In this document: in pieces, positions 35,701-43,278 of the stretch
Position numbering within the stretch: the first letter of the stretch is position 1
How the letters are laid out: each line of letters begins with the position of its first letter
Assembly (NCBI RefSeq): GCF_916618955.1
Contig: NZ_OU745390.1
Span: 496,001 to 560,000, forward strand
From: Pseudomonas sp. Marseille-Q3773
GTDB taxonomy: Bacteria; Pseudomonadota; Gammaproteobacteria; Pseudomonadales; Pseudomonadaceae
Length of the DNA: 64,000 nt
Reading direction: 5' to 3'
Program-made: the position numbers and the translations under genes
The notes under the pieces: model-generated
Databases searched by the model: none
Seen by the model: the letters and a program-made list of their open reading frames with translations, nothing else
What the model was told of the DNA's origin: nothing

Positions 35701-36414
35701 CTGGTCGAGTTCGGCACGGGCTTCGGCGGCCATCGGCAGCAGGTGGCTGGCACGCTCCTTGAGGGCGTTGTGGGCTTCGCCGGCCTCGCGCGCTTTGCTG
35801 AAGGCGCGCTGGCCCAGGCGGGTATAGATGGCGGTGTTGGTGAGCTTTTCCAGCAGCTCGCTGCGCTCTTTGTCGTCGGCCTTGAGGAAGGCGCCGAACT
35901 CGCTCTGGGCGAGCATCACTGCGCGGGTGAACTGCTCGAAGTTCAGGCCCAGGCGGGCTTCGACCAGTTGTTTGTATTCGTTCTTGCCGCTGGCCAGCAC
36001 CTGCTCGCTGTCCAGGTCGTAGAAGCTCTGGCGGCTGAGCTGCAGCTTGCCGTTGGCCTTGTCGCGGGCGCGGTTGGCTTCCCAGCGGGCACGGTAGCGG
36101 CGGCCATCGATACCGACGAAGTCGACTTCGGCAAAGCCGCTGCCGGTACCCCGGCGCAGCAGGTTGCGGGGGTCGGATGTAGGAATGTCGCCGTCGGCGT
36201 CCGGCACCTTGGCCTCGCGGCCGATGTCGTTGAGCCGCGGTACGCTGCCGAACAGGGCCAGGCACAGGGCGTCGAGCAGGGTACTCTTGCCGGCGCCGGT
36301 GGGGCCGGTGATGGCGAACAGGCCGGCGCTGGCCAGCGGCTCGGCGGTGAAGTCGATGTCGATCGGGCCGGCCAGCGATGCCAGGTTCTTCAGGCGGATG
36401 GCGAGAATCTTCAT
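32770..36414 (-). CDS. sbcC: Exonuclease SbcCD, ATPase subunit SbcC
   Basis: A 1214-residue SMC-like ATPase, partner of SbcD, which cleaves DNA hairpins and processes double-strand breaks. The N-terminal Walker A is GPTGAGKST (residues 37-45). Long coiled coils rich in Gln, Ala and Leu flank the zinc hook CPVCGSVEHP near residue 600. The C-terminal ABC signature is LSGGETFLVSL, followed by Walker B (LFIDEGFGSLDPE). The stop codon of sbcD overlaps this gene's start by 4 bp. The Gln-rich coiled coil creates long open frames on the opposite strand that are not genes. Confidence 0.97.
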   Translation of the reverse strand: MKILAIRLKNLASLAGPIDIDFTAEPLASAGLFAITGPTGAGKSTLLDALCLALFGSVPRLNDIGREAKVPDADGDIPTSDPRNLLRRGTGSGFAEVDFVGIDGRRYRARWEANRARDKANGKLQLSRQSFYDLDSEQVLASGKNEYKQLVEARLGLNFEQFTRAVMLAQSEFGAFLKADDKERSELLEKLTNTAIYTRLGQRAFSKAREAGEAHNALKERASHLLPMAAEARAELDQRLELAQQQFKADQAAERQLEQQRNWLNEQRQLQAQHAEASSALQAAEQDWQQLAEPRLDLVRLERLAPQRHQFHRLQTLDAQLAPVAEKIAGQQRQQAELQGRTGELEQALQAARQALADSQTQHGENAPRLRQAFAAQDNLARLDQELAAQRSASQQADQQVTEGQQQVQQLEEHQQRSLQQLTQIDTALADSQHLAGLADAWHAYLPQLKQVMLTGGRLAKGREELPGLQAQASQANAHLQAERDAFDLLFREAKAEPQALAEQIDLLGGMLQDNRKQQRAVEELSRLHGRERELREQLAVVRERQQQAMQQRQQLITEGTAAKAELQAAEQALNLTRQLLERQRLARNTSVEALREQLRGGEPCPVCGSVEHPFHHPEALLQSLGRHDQAEEDAAQQQVDTFNSKLVELRTELGVVNAQLKDYQQQQQQLGEQLHAQVAQVQAHSLWPALAPQDDKARSAWLDGQLRRLEQEIGHDEQRQSALLALQKEAARRSQQLQAAHEAQQQAQRHLEHQHQALASDEQQLQQSLNDLASVLPDEVLKALSDDPANAFLALDQQIAQRLQLLEQRKDEQQEQQARQAQLDKLHDQHQARLQTQQQLQQQLAALDAQRQHAQASLGELLGEHASAEAWQQHMDATLEQARAFEADTVQRLQELRNQGVQLASELNANIRQQQALDAERQQLQAQIAQWRSAHPELDDAGLDRLLGIDEAQVNELRQRLQSAEKAIEQGRVLLQEREQRLQQHAAQMAVDTSAEALEQALAELHERLAVHEQQCAELRAQQADDQRRQQAHQALAAEIEQAHQQWQRWARLNALIGSASGDVFRKIAQGYNLDLLLHHANAQLRQLARRYRLKRGGSALGLLVLDTEMGDELRSVHSLSGGETFLVSLALALGLASMASSTLRIESLFIDEGFGSLDPESLQLAMDALDGLQAQGRKVAVISHVQEMHERIPVQIQVRRQGNGLSDVEVCG

Positions 36415-37649
36415 GGCTGTTCCTCTTCCTGCAGCACGTCCTGCAACAGCAGGGCAAAGTCGGCCAGCGCCTGTTCGTCGACAGGGTTGCCATAGGCCTG
36501 TTCCCAGGCGCGGCTGAACAGGTCCTGCGGGGTCATCTGGGCCAGTTCGACGAAGGCCAGGTCATCGTCTTCGGCGTTGTTGCGGCCGGCGTATTCGGCA
36601 CTGATGCGCACCAGGCGCACAGCCTTGCCTTGCAGGGCGCCTTCGATCTGCTGGCGCAGGTCGGGTTGCGGCTCGTCGAGGATTACCCGCACTTCCAGCC
36701 AGGGCTGGCGGTTGGGGTCTTCGAGCAGGTCGATCACCGGCAGTTCGCCGAGTTGCGCCAGCAGTTCGCCCAGCGGTGCCGGGCCAACCCGTTGCAGGGC
36801 TACCGCGCGCGGAACCGGGCGCGGCTCGACGCTGACCAGGCCGCTGCCATCCAGCTCCACTTCCAGAACCTGGTGCGGGTAGTTGATTTCGGCGAACGAC
36901 AGCGGGATCGGCGAGCCGCTGTAGCGAATGCGGTCTTCGCGGTTGACCTTCTGCGGCTTGTGCAGGTGGCCCAGGGCGACATAGCTGATGGCCTTGTCGA
37001 ACAGCCTGGCCGGCAGCGCCTCGGCGTTGCCGATGATCAGGCTGCGTTCGGAGTCCTCCGACACCGCGCCACCGGCCATGTGCGCGTGGCTGATGGCGAT
37101 CAGCGCCTGGTCTTTCTTGCGCTTCTTCTGCGCAGCGGCGATCAGTTGCTGGTGTACCTGGGTGATGCCTTGCAGGTAATCGTCGCCCAGTTGCGGGCCA
37201 GTCACCTCGGCCGGGCGCAGGAAGGGCAGGGCCAGGCACCAGGCGGCGATCTTGCCGCGGCCATTGGTCAGCGGGATCAGCAGGCGCTCGGCGTCCAGCT
37301 GGCCCTCGTCCAGCCAGTGCACGCGGCCCAGGGCATGAGTACGCAGGCGGCGCATGAGGGCGGCGGGCAACTCGATGCGCGAGCCGGAATCGTGGTTGCC
37401 GGCGATCATCACGATGTCCAGCTTGGGCAACTGCTCATGGGCCTGGACGATGAAGTCGTAGAGGCGCTCCTGGGCTTTGACAGGCGGGTTGACCGTGTCG
37501 AAGATATCCCCGGCGATCAGCAGCGCATCCGGCTGACGCAGGCGCAGCTGGCCGAGCAGCCATTCGAGGAAGCAGGCGTGTTCGAAATCGCGTTCCTGGC
37601 CGTGCAGGCTTTGGCCCAGGTGCCAGTCGGAGGTATGAAACAGACGCAT
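36411..37649 (-). CDS. sbcD: Exonuclease SbcCD, nuclease subunit SbcD
   Basis: A 412-residue Mre11-type metallophosphoesterase nuclease. Metal-binding motifs run in order from the N terminus: HTSDWHLG (Asp8, His10), AGDIFDT (Asp48), AGNHDSG and a later SHAHMAGG / LGHLHKPQ pair. The start MRLFHTSDWHLGQ is the family N terminus; an upstream 39-codon extension is rejected. It is the first gene of the sbcD-sbcC-GST operon. Confidence 0.97.
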   Translation of the reverse strand: MRLFHTSDWHLGQSLHGQERDFEHACFLEWLLGQLRLRQPDALLIAGDIFDTVNPPVKAQERLYDFIVQAHEQLPKLDIVMIAGNHDSGSRIELPAALMRRLRTHALGRVHWLDEGQLDAERLLIPLTNGRGKIAAWCLALPFLRPAEVTGPQLGDDYLQGITQVHQQLIAAAQKKRKKDQALIAISHAHMAGGAVSEDSERSLIIGNAEALPARLFDKAISYVALGHLHKPQKVNREDRIRYSGSPIPLSFAEINYPHQVLEVELDGSGLVSVEPRPVPRAVALQRVGPAPLGELLAQLGELPVIDLLEDPNRQPWLEVRVILDEPQPDLRQQIEGALQGKAVRLVRISAEYAGRNNAEDDDLAFVELAQMTPQDLFSRAWEQAYGNPVDEQALADFALLLQDVLQEEEQP

Positions 37650-37789
37650 GGATGACCTGTTGGTGTCGAGTCGAGCAAGCGGGGGCTTGGCTTGGGTGAT
37701 GGGTATTGCGCAAGGGCGATATGGTAACCCAAGCGTGGGGCCGCTGGGCGGCCCGATCGCCGGCAAGCCTCAAGGTGCTGCGCACCTCG

Positions 37790-37915
37790 TTTTGCAGGAG
37801 CGGCCTTGCGTCGCGAAAGGGGGGGGGGCGAAGCGCCCCCAGGGTCTTCCCATCACTGCCAGGTCGCCGGGGCCGCTTTGCGGCCCTTTCGCGACGCAAG
37901 GCCGCTCCTACAAAA
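37790..37915. repeat. REP-like inverted repeat with internal hairpins
   Basis: The arms 37790-37820 and 37885-37915 are reverse complements over 31 bp with one mismatch (core AGGAGCGGCCTTGCGTCGCG). The interior carries a ten-G homopolymer (37819-37828), a CGAAGCGCCCCC run, and the dyad GGGGCCGCTTTGCGGCCC. It overlaps the 3' part of the truncated DUF6124-like ORF. Confidence 0.85.
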
Positions 37916-37987
37916 GAATCGCGTCTGTATCCGGCCTTGTGCTATCAGTGCCAGGTGATATCCTGGACCGGGGACGATCTTCTTCAT
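37853..37987 (-). pseudogene. Truncated DUF6124-like gene remnant
   Basis: A 44-codon ORF starting MKKIVPGPGYH, close to the MKKIVPDPP opening I recall for Pseudomonas DUF6124 (formerly DUF3077-like) proteins, preceded by a strong Shine-Dalgarno (CAGAGGAATACGCC-ATG). After about 20 codons the frame reads straight through the REP element (FCRSGLASRKG), so the remaining ~70-100 residues of a normal family member are missing. The start region and leader are intact while the body is lost, consistent with deletion or REP insertion. Confidence 0.55.
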
Positions 37988-38175
37988 GGCGTATTCCTCT
38001 GAAACAGAAGGTAACTGCCACCTGAATCTTTCTCACGGATTGAAGGTGGCAGCCGTACGCGGGGTGAGAAACCGAGGAGAAATACGCAAAGACTCGGCCG
38101 GGCCAAGGCCCGCCCACGTACGGCCACCATAGAAGTGCTGCGTAAGATCTCTGTCGGGTTCTCACACCCGGTCAC
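37984..38175 (-). CDS. Possible leader ORF coupled to the DUF6124-like start
   Basis: A 63-codon frame with a GTG start (MTGCENPTEILRSTSMVAVR...) whose TGA overlaps the downstream ATG by 4 bp (ATGA), the usual signature of translational coupling. It passes through all the stem-loops of the leader. No good Shine-Dalgarno precedes the GTG, and the protein has no recognised domain, so it may be a regulatory leader peptide or non-coding. Confidence 0.35.
   Translation of the reverse strand: MTGCENPTEILRSTSMVAVRGRALARPSLCVFLLGFSPRVRLPPSIREKDSGGSYLLFQRNTP
38015..38124 (-). promoter_or_regulatory. Structured leader upstream of the DUF6124-like start
   Basis: Stem A pairs 38015-38023 with 38044-38052 (CTGCCACCT / AGGTGGCAG). 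Stem B pairs 38029-38036 with 38064-38071 (TTTCTCAC / GTGAGAAA). A and B interleave, so they form a pseudoknot or exclude each other. Further stems are CGGGCC-AA-GGCCCG (38099-38112) and GCCGTACG (38052-38059) with CGTACGGC (38117-38124). All are perfect matches. This resembles an attenuator or cis-regulatory RNA. Confidence 0.55.
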
Positions 38176-38242
38176 CGAAGCGACCCGGAAACGTTATCTG
38201 TGAGGTGTTTCCCCGACAACAGCGATGGTTCGGCAGCGTGCG

Positions 38243-38256
38243 TAGGATAATTCCTA
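38243..38256. promoter_or_regulatory. Near-palindrome resembling an RcsAB/NarL-type box
   Basis: TAGGATAATTCCTA reads TAGGAATTATCCTA on the minus strand, close to the RcsAB-box consensus (TAAGAATATTCCTA). It lies about 70 bp upstream of the leader ORF start. A LuxR/NarL-type activator site is an inference. Confidence 0.35.
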
Positions 38257-38309
38257 AGCGGGTTGATCCTGAAGCATTGGGTTGCAGGTTCAGAAATATC
38301 TTACGGTGG

Positions 38310-38346
38310 CACCGGCTGCGCCGGTGTTCGCGGGCATGCCCGCGAA
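38310..38346. repeat. REP-like double hairpin at the 3' end of the Bat operon
   Basis: CACCGGC-TGC-GCCGGTG (38310-38326) is followed directly by TTCGCGGGC-AT-GCCCGCGAA (38327-38346), both perfect. They lie 22 bp beyond the BatD stop, where they could end the leftward transcript. Confidence 0.75.
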
Positions 38347-38367
38347 GAGGCCCGCACAGGCAACCAC

Positions 38368-39990
38368 TTACTTGGGATATAGCGGCGGCAGGTTGCCGCT
38401 CTCGCCAGGCGGCAGCAGTACCTGCTCAGCTGGCGGAATGGTACCGATCGCCCGCCACAAATCCTCACCCTGCCAATACTGCCCGCTCTCGCTGTACAAC
38501 GCCCCGTTCAAGCCATCCAGCGCATCCGACAGCGGTACGAAGCGCGCCGCCATTTCGGCCAGGGTTTCCGGCTGCTGCCGGGCCCAGGCGTCCAGTGCCT
38601 GGCGGGTGGCCTGCGGGTCGTTGGCCTGGCAGGCGCGCTTGAGGTCATCCAGCAAGGTACGTGGGCTCGGCCCGCTCTGTGCGGCGCGCAGCACGGCCGG
38701 TTGCGAACGGGCGCGCCACCACAGGGCGAAGCCCAGCACGCTGGTCAGGGCAAACAGCAAGGTGGCCAGCTGCCACGGCCACAGCAGGCTGCTGGCGCTG
38801 CTGCTGTCGCCGACCGGGGTGTCGGCGCTCAGTGCCGGGTTGTCCTGCACGTTCAGCGTGCGCGCCGGCAGGCTACTGTGCTCCAGGTGGTCTTCGCGGG
38901 TGTTCCACCAGGCCACCTCCAGCACCGGCAACGCCAGCGCGCCACTGTGGGTCGGCACCAGCGCTTCGCGCTCTTCGCGATTGGCGGTCATGCCACGCTC
39001 GCCGATCTCGTTGCGCAGCAGCGGCTGGTCGGGGTAGCGGCGCAGCCCGGTGATTTCGGTGGCTGGCAGCGGGGGCAACTGGGTGCTGGACAAGCCTTCG
39101 GCACGCAAGGTGATGTTGCGGGTCAGCGAGTCGCCAATCTGTACCTGCTGGTTGCCGGGGTCGGGGTTCCAGTGCTCTTCCAGGCTCAGGCTACGGGCCG
39201 GCAGCCATGGCGCACCAGCGGGCCAGGCCGCCGGAATCGGGCGCACGGCCAGGCGCAATGGCAGCGAGCTGACCTGCACCTGGCGACCGGTCCGGGCCGT
39301 GCCGGCAGGGTCCGGGCTGGCGGCAGCGGTAGCGGTGAAGGTCAACGATGGAATGTCGAGGGTGCCGCTTTGCTGGGCATAGATGGCATAGCGGGTCTCG
39401 ATCACGCCATGGCGGACGCCGTTGATTTCTTTTTCATAGGTGCGTGACTCACCCAGCGGTTCGACCTTGGCATGCTCCAGTTGCAACGGGCTCAGGCTGC
39501 TGTCGTCATACAGCGCCACCGAGTGGTAGATGCGCAGGGTCAGCACGGCCTGGGCCTGGACATAGACATCGCTGCTGTCGAGGCTCGCTTCGATGAACAC
39601 CTGGGAGGCGCTGTCCTGGCGGCTGGCGTCGGCTTGCAGCACTTGCAGGTCGATGGCCTGGCTGTGCGACTGGCCCAGTTGCAGTTCGGGAATACGCAGG
39701 CTGCCACTGCGCCGCGGCAACAGGGTGATGATCCAGCGGGTGCTGGCGCGGGTTTCGCCATCCAGGCTGTGCAGGCTGTTCAGCTGGCGTGTGCCGCGCA
39801 CTTCGAAGTCGTTTTCCAGCGCGCGCAGGTCGGGCTTGCCGAATTCGGTGACGTCCTGGCTTTCCAGGGTCAGTTCCAGGCTTTCGCCGGCCTCCAGGCG
39901 AGTACGGTCAACACTGGCCCGCAGCAGCGGCTCGGCCTGGGCCAGCATGGCCCAGAGCAGAGTGAGTAGAAAGACGCCGAAGCGACTCAT
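38368..39990 (-). CDS. BatD-family membrane protein
   Basis: A 540-residue protein with a signal peptide (FGVFLLTLLWAMLAQA), beta-rich periplasmic repeats (LRASVDRTRLEAGESLELTLES, RIPELQLGQSHS) and a C-terminal transmembrane helix (LLWPWQLATLLFALTSVLGFALWW) before a cytoplasmic tail. This matches the oxygen-tolerance BatD family of MoxR-associated operons. It is the last gene of the operon and its start overlaps the end of BatB by 4 bp. Confidence 0.9.
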   Translation of the reverse strand: MSRFGVFLLTLLWAMLAQAEPLLRASVDRTRLEAGESLELTLESQDVTEFGKPDLRALENDFEVRGTRQLNSLHSLDGETRASTRWIITLLPRRSGSLRIPELQLGQSHSQAIDLQVLQADASRQDSASQVFIEASLDSSDVYVQAQAVLTLRIYHSVALYDDSSLSPLQLEHAKVEPLGESRTYEKEINGVRHGVIETRYAIYAQQSGTLDIPSLTFTATAAASPDPAGTARTGRQVQVSSLPLRLAVRPIPAAWPAGAPWLPARSLSLEEHWNPDPGNQQVQIGDSLTRNITLRAEGLSSTQLPPLPATEITGLRRYPDQPLLRNEIGERGMTANREEREALVPTHSGALALPVLEVAWWNTREDHLEHSSLPARTLNVQDNPALSADTPVGDSSSASSLLWPWQLATLLFALTSVLGFALWWRARSQPAVLRAAQSGPSPRTLLDDLKRACQANDPQATRQALDAWARQQPETLAEMAARFVPLSDALDGLNGALYSESGQYWQGEDLWRAIGTIPPAEQVLLPPGESGNLPPLYPK

Positions 39991-41705
39991 TGTGGGTTTT
40001 CCTGTTGCAATTGCTGTTCATACCAGAATTTGCGCCGCAGCAGCTCGGCCGGGTTGTCGGGGATCTCGCGCAGCCATTGTTCCAGGGCCTGGCGTTGCTC
40101 GGCATCGAGGCTGGTCGACAGCGGGCGCTGCGGCGGCTGGATGGCGCCGTCATCTGCGCCCGCCTGGTTGCCGGACGCGGCCTGGCTGTTGCCGCTGCCT
40201 TCACCGGGCTGTTCGCTGCCAGCCTGTTCATCAGCGCCGGGTGTGCCCTGGGCCGGGCTGCTGGCCGAGCTGCTGTTGCCTTCGGTTTCGCTGCCGGGCG
40301 TGCCCTGGGCATCGCTGCTGGCTGGTTGCTCGTCGGCCTTGGCCGTCCGCTGTTGCAGCAATTGTTGCACCAACGCCTGGTTGTCCAGCGCTGCTTGCAG
40401 GTCGGGCTGGCGTTCCAGGGCTTGTTCATAGGCGTCCAGCGCAGCTTCCAGTTCGCCGCTGCGGGCCAACGCATTGCCTCGATTGTAGTGGGCTGCGGCC
40501 GTATCGCCCTGGGAAAACGCTTCAGCGGCAGCGGCATAGTCGCCGGCCTGGTACAGGGCCATGCCGCGCCATTGTGGGTCGTGGAAGTGGCGCGCGGCGC
40601 TGGCCGGGCGGTTCTGCTCGAGCAGGCGCTGGCCTTGCTGGTCGGGGCGCAGCCACAGGTCATTGAATTCGAAGGCGTGGCTGGGTTGTGGCACGGCCAG
40701 GAGCAAGGGTAGGCAGAACAGCCAGCCGCGGCGGCCGGCGCAGGCGGCCAGCAGCAACAGCGGCAGCAACAGCCAGTACCCTTGGTCGGCCCAGCTGTCC
40801 AGTTGCAAGGTCTGGCCGTCATTGCGCCCGCTGCGCGGGCTGTCGAACAGGCCCAGGCCGCGCAGGTCGAGGTCGTCGACCCGGGCATGCCGGTAGCGCC
40901 CGCCGGTGCCGCTGATGAAGCCCTTGAGGCTGGCGCTGTCCAACCGTGGCAGGAGGATGCCGCCCTGGTCGTCCTTGAGGTATTCGCCATTGGCCTGGCG
41001 CACCGGCGCACCCTCGCGGCTGCCGATGCCCAGCATCAGCAGGCTTGGGCCCTGGCGGCCGAGGGCCTGGGCGATACCCTGGCGCTCCGGGGCACTCAGC
41101 GCAGAACCGACCAGCAGCAGGCGGCCCTGGCCCAGGCCGCTCTGGGCCAGCAGGGCCAGGCCTTTCTGCACGGCGAGATCGGCGCGTTGGCCGGGTTTGG
41201 GCATGATCGACGGGTCGAGCGCCTCCAGCAGGTTGCGGGTGGTCGCCAGGTCGTCGGACAGCGGTACCAGGGTGTGCGCCGAGCCGGCGTAGACCACCAG
41301 TGCGGTCTGCCTGTCGCGGCGGTGTTCCAGCAGATCGAGGATCTTGCGCCGCGCCTGCTCCAGGCGGTTGGGGGGGCTATCCTCGGCGAGCATCTGCGGG
41401 GTCAGTTCCAGCAGAATCACCAGCGGGTCGGCCGGGCGCTGGCGGCTTTCTTCCACGCGCTGCCAGCTGGGCCCGAGCAGGGCCAGGATCACCAGCGCCC
41501 AGGCCAGGCCCAGCGCTACCCAGGGCAGCTTGCTGGTGCTGCCACTGCCACCGCCGAGCAGCACGCCATGGAACGCTGGTGGCAGAATCATCTGCCAGCG
41601 CCCGGCGCGCTTGCGCCGGTGCCACAGCTTGTACAGCAGCCAGCCGAGCAGCGGCACGGCCAGCAGCCACAGCGGGCGCAACCATTCAGGCCACAGTTCG
41701 CTCAT
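39987..41705 (-). CDS. BatB/BatC-type protein: VWA domain fused to TPR and a Gly/Ser-rich tail
   Basis: A 572-residue protein. Two N-terminal helices are followed by a VWA-like domain (about 93-270), a helix pair near 315-350, a TPR segment (AAHYNRGNALARSGELEAALDAYEQALERQPD) and a low-complexity Ser/Gly/Glu/Pro-rich region. The metal-site motif DxSxS reads ELTPQ (residues 100-104), so metal-dependent adhesion is probably lost. The start MSELWPEWLRPLW is chosen because its ATG overlaps the BatA stop by 4 bp. Confidence 0.9.
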   Translation of the reverse strand: MSELWPEWLRPLWLLAVPLLGWLLYKLWHRRKRAGRWQMILPPAFHGVLLGGGSGSTSKLPWVALGLAWALVILALLGPSWQRVEESRQRPADPLVILLELTPQMLAEDSPPNRLEQARRKILDLLEHRRDRQTALVVYAGSAHTLVPLSDDLATTRNLLEALDPSIMPKPGQRADLAVQKGLALLAQSGLGQGRLLLVGSALSAPERQGIAQALGRQGPSLLMLGIGSREGAPVRQANGEYLKDDQGGILLPRLDSASLKGFISGTGGRYRHARVDDLDLRGLGLFDSPRSGRNDGQTLQLDSWADQGYWLLLPLLLLAACAGRRGWLFCLPLLLAVPQPSHAFEFNDLWLRPDQQGQRLLEQNRPASAARHFHDPQWRGMALYQAGDYAAAAEAFSQGDTAAAHYNRGNALARSGELEAALDAYEQALERQPDLQAALDNQALVQQLLQQRTAKADEQPASSDAQGTPGSETEGNSSSASSPAQGTPGADEQAGSEQPGEGSGNSQAASGNQAGADDGAIQPPQRPLSTSLDAEQRQALEQWLREIPDNPAELLRRKFWYEQQLQQENPQ

Positions 41706-42778
41706 CGCCGCCTCCTCAGGCGCAGCCGCTTCAGGCGTTGGCGCCACTCTGGGTGCGGCTGCAGGAAGCGCGGCTTGCGCAACACCCGCTGCAGCAGGTT
41801 GTCGGGCCATTGCACGGCGACCACCAGCAGCACGCTCAACAACAGCGCCAGGGCCAGCGGCCAGGCGTAAAGGGCTTTCGCGGTGCGCGACTGAGTCGGT
41901 TGCTGGGCCACCGGCTCAAGCTGGTCGAGGGTGTCGCCAATGGCGTCCAGTTCGGCGCCGTCATGCGCGCGGAAATAGCTGCCATGGGTGATCTCGGCGA
42001 TTTCCTTGAGCGAGGCTTCGTCCAGGTCGAGGCTCGGGTTGAGGCCGAGCAGGCCCGGGGTGCCACTGGCTTCGGGGTTGGCGCCGATGCCGATGGTGTA
42101 GATACGCACGCCTTCCTGGGCGGCCAGGCGGGCAGCGGTCAGCGGGTGGATCTGCCCGCCGTTGTTGGCGCCGTCGGTAACCAGCACCAGCACCCGGCTT
42201 TGTGCCGGGCGCTGGCGCAGGCGCTTGACCGCCAGGCCAATGGCGTCGCCGATCGCGGTGTTCTTGCCGGCGATGCCGATCTGGGCTTCGTCGAGGAAGG
42301 TGCGCACGGTGCGCCGGTCGAAGGTGAGCGGGGCCTGCAGATAAGCCTGGCTGCCGAACAGGATCAGGCCCACGCGGTCACCTTCACGGTCCTGCAGGAA
42401 GTCGCCGAGCAGCGCCTTGACCAGGTCGAGGCGGCTTATTTCTTCGTTTTGCCACTGCATGTCGGGGAAGTCCATCGACCCGGACACGTCCACCGCCACC
42501 AGCAGATCGCGGCCGCTGGCGGCCACCGGTACCGGGTCGCCCAGCCACTGCGGGCGGGCGGCGGCGCACAGCAACAGCAGCCAGATGACGACGAACGGCG
42601 CCTGCTGGCGCCAGGTCGGCAGGTTCAGCCGCGCGCGGCGCCCGGCCAGGCTCTCCAGTTCGTTGAGGAAGCCGACCTTGAGCACCGGTTCGCCGCTGTC
42701 GGCGGCCGGCAGTACCAGGCGCGCCAGCCACGGTAACGGCAACAGGGCGAAGACCCACGGCCAGGCCAGTTCAAACAT
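41702..42778 (-). CDS. BatA-type VWA-domain membrane protein
   Basis: A 358-residue protein. A hydrophobic N terminus (FELAWPWVFALLPLPWLARLV) and a second helix near 61-75 precede a VWA domain with an intact metal site: DVSGS at residues 97-101, Thr in GKNTAIGDAIG and Asp in LVTDGANNGG. A C-terminal helix follows (AWPLALALLLSVLLVVAV). It is part of the MoxR-Bat operon, overlapping DUF4381 by 8 bp and BatB by 4 bp. Confidence 0.93.
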   Translation of the reverse strand: MFELAWPWVFALLPLPWLARLVLPAADSGEPVLKVGFLNELESLAGRRARLNLPTWRQQAPFVVIWLLLLCAAARPQWLGDPVPVAASGRDLLVAVDVSGSMDFPDMQWQNEEISRLDLVKALLGDFLQDREGDRVGLILFGSQAYLQAPLTFDRRTVRTFLDEAQIGIAGKNTAIGDAIGLAVKRLRQRPAQSRVLVLVTDGANNGGQIHPLTAARLAAQEGVRIYTIGIGANPEASGTPGLLGLNPSLDLDEASLKEIAEITHGSYFRAHDGAELDAIGDTLDQLEPVAQQPTQSRTAKALYAWPLALALLLSVLLVVAVQWPDNLLQRVLRKPRFLQPHPEWRQRLKRLRLRRRR

Positions 42779-43265
42779 GCTTGCGAATCCAGGTTTCGAC
42801 GGCCTGGCTGAGCCCGGCGATGGCCTTGTCGTCGAGCTTGCACTCGGGTTTGTAGGCGCCTTCGACCAGCACCATCCAGCGGGTCAGGCCGGCGGCCGGG
42901 CAGCGGTTGTCGAGAAATGCCAGCCACTGGCGGCCATTGAGGGTATGGCTGTTGGCCCCCGGGTAGTGGCTGCGGCACAGGCGCTTGAGCAGCGCATTGA
43001 TCTGTTGCAGCCAGGCACCCGCGGGGGCGCCGTCATAGGGGCGCGGCAGGCGGGCCAGCTCGGCCAGGGCCTCTGCGCGCACCGGGTCCAGTGGTTGCTC
43101 GGCACGCACCACGCGGCGTTTGCCCGGCCGCCAGCGGCGCAGGCGCCACAAGCCCCAGCCCAGCAGCGGCAGCAAGGCCAGCAACACCCACCAGCCGGGG
43201 GCCGGTGGCCACAGGCCGATTGGCGCCGGGGCGATCAGCGGTTGCAGTTGGTCAAGCGGGTTCAT
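42771..43265 (-). CDS. DUF4381 family membrane protein
   Basis: A 164-residue protein starting MNPLDQLQPLIAPAPIGLWPPAPGWW, with one transmembrane helix (WVLLALLPLLGWGLWRL) and a cytoplasmic helical domain (LARLPRPYDGAPAGAWLQQINALLKRLC, NGRQWLAFLD). The family is always found in MoxR/DUF58/VWA operons and probably bridges complex components. The start is 14 codons downstream of the frame opening, at the family N terminus, 13 bp after the DUF58 stop. Confidence 0.92.
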   Translation of the reverse strand: MNPLDQLQPLIAPAPIGLWPPAPGWWVLLALLPLLGWGLWRLRRWRPGKRRVVRAEQPLDPVRAEALAELARLPRPYDGAPAGAWLQQINALLKRLCRSHYPGANSHTLNGRQWLAFLDNRCPAAGLTRWMVLVEGAYKPECKLDDKAIAGLSQAVETWIRKHV

Positions 43266-43278
43266 TGGCCGCTGCTCT

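Noticed and set aside
34531..36495. 654-codon plus-strand frame, Leu/Gly/Val-rich, opposite sbcC
   Set aside because: An antisense artefact of the Gln/Ala-rich coiled coil of SbcC; the hydrophobic look does not form a membrane-protein pattern with a start site.
37819..37828. Ten-G homopolymer as a phase-variation tract
   Set aside because: It lies inside a REP-like repeat and not in a recognised functional coding frame.
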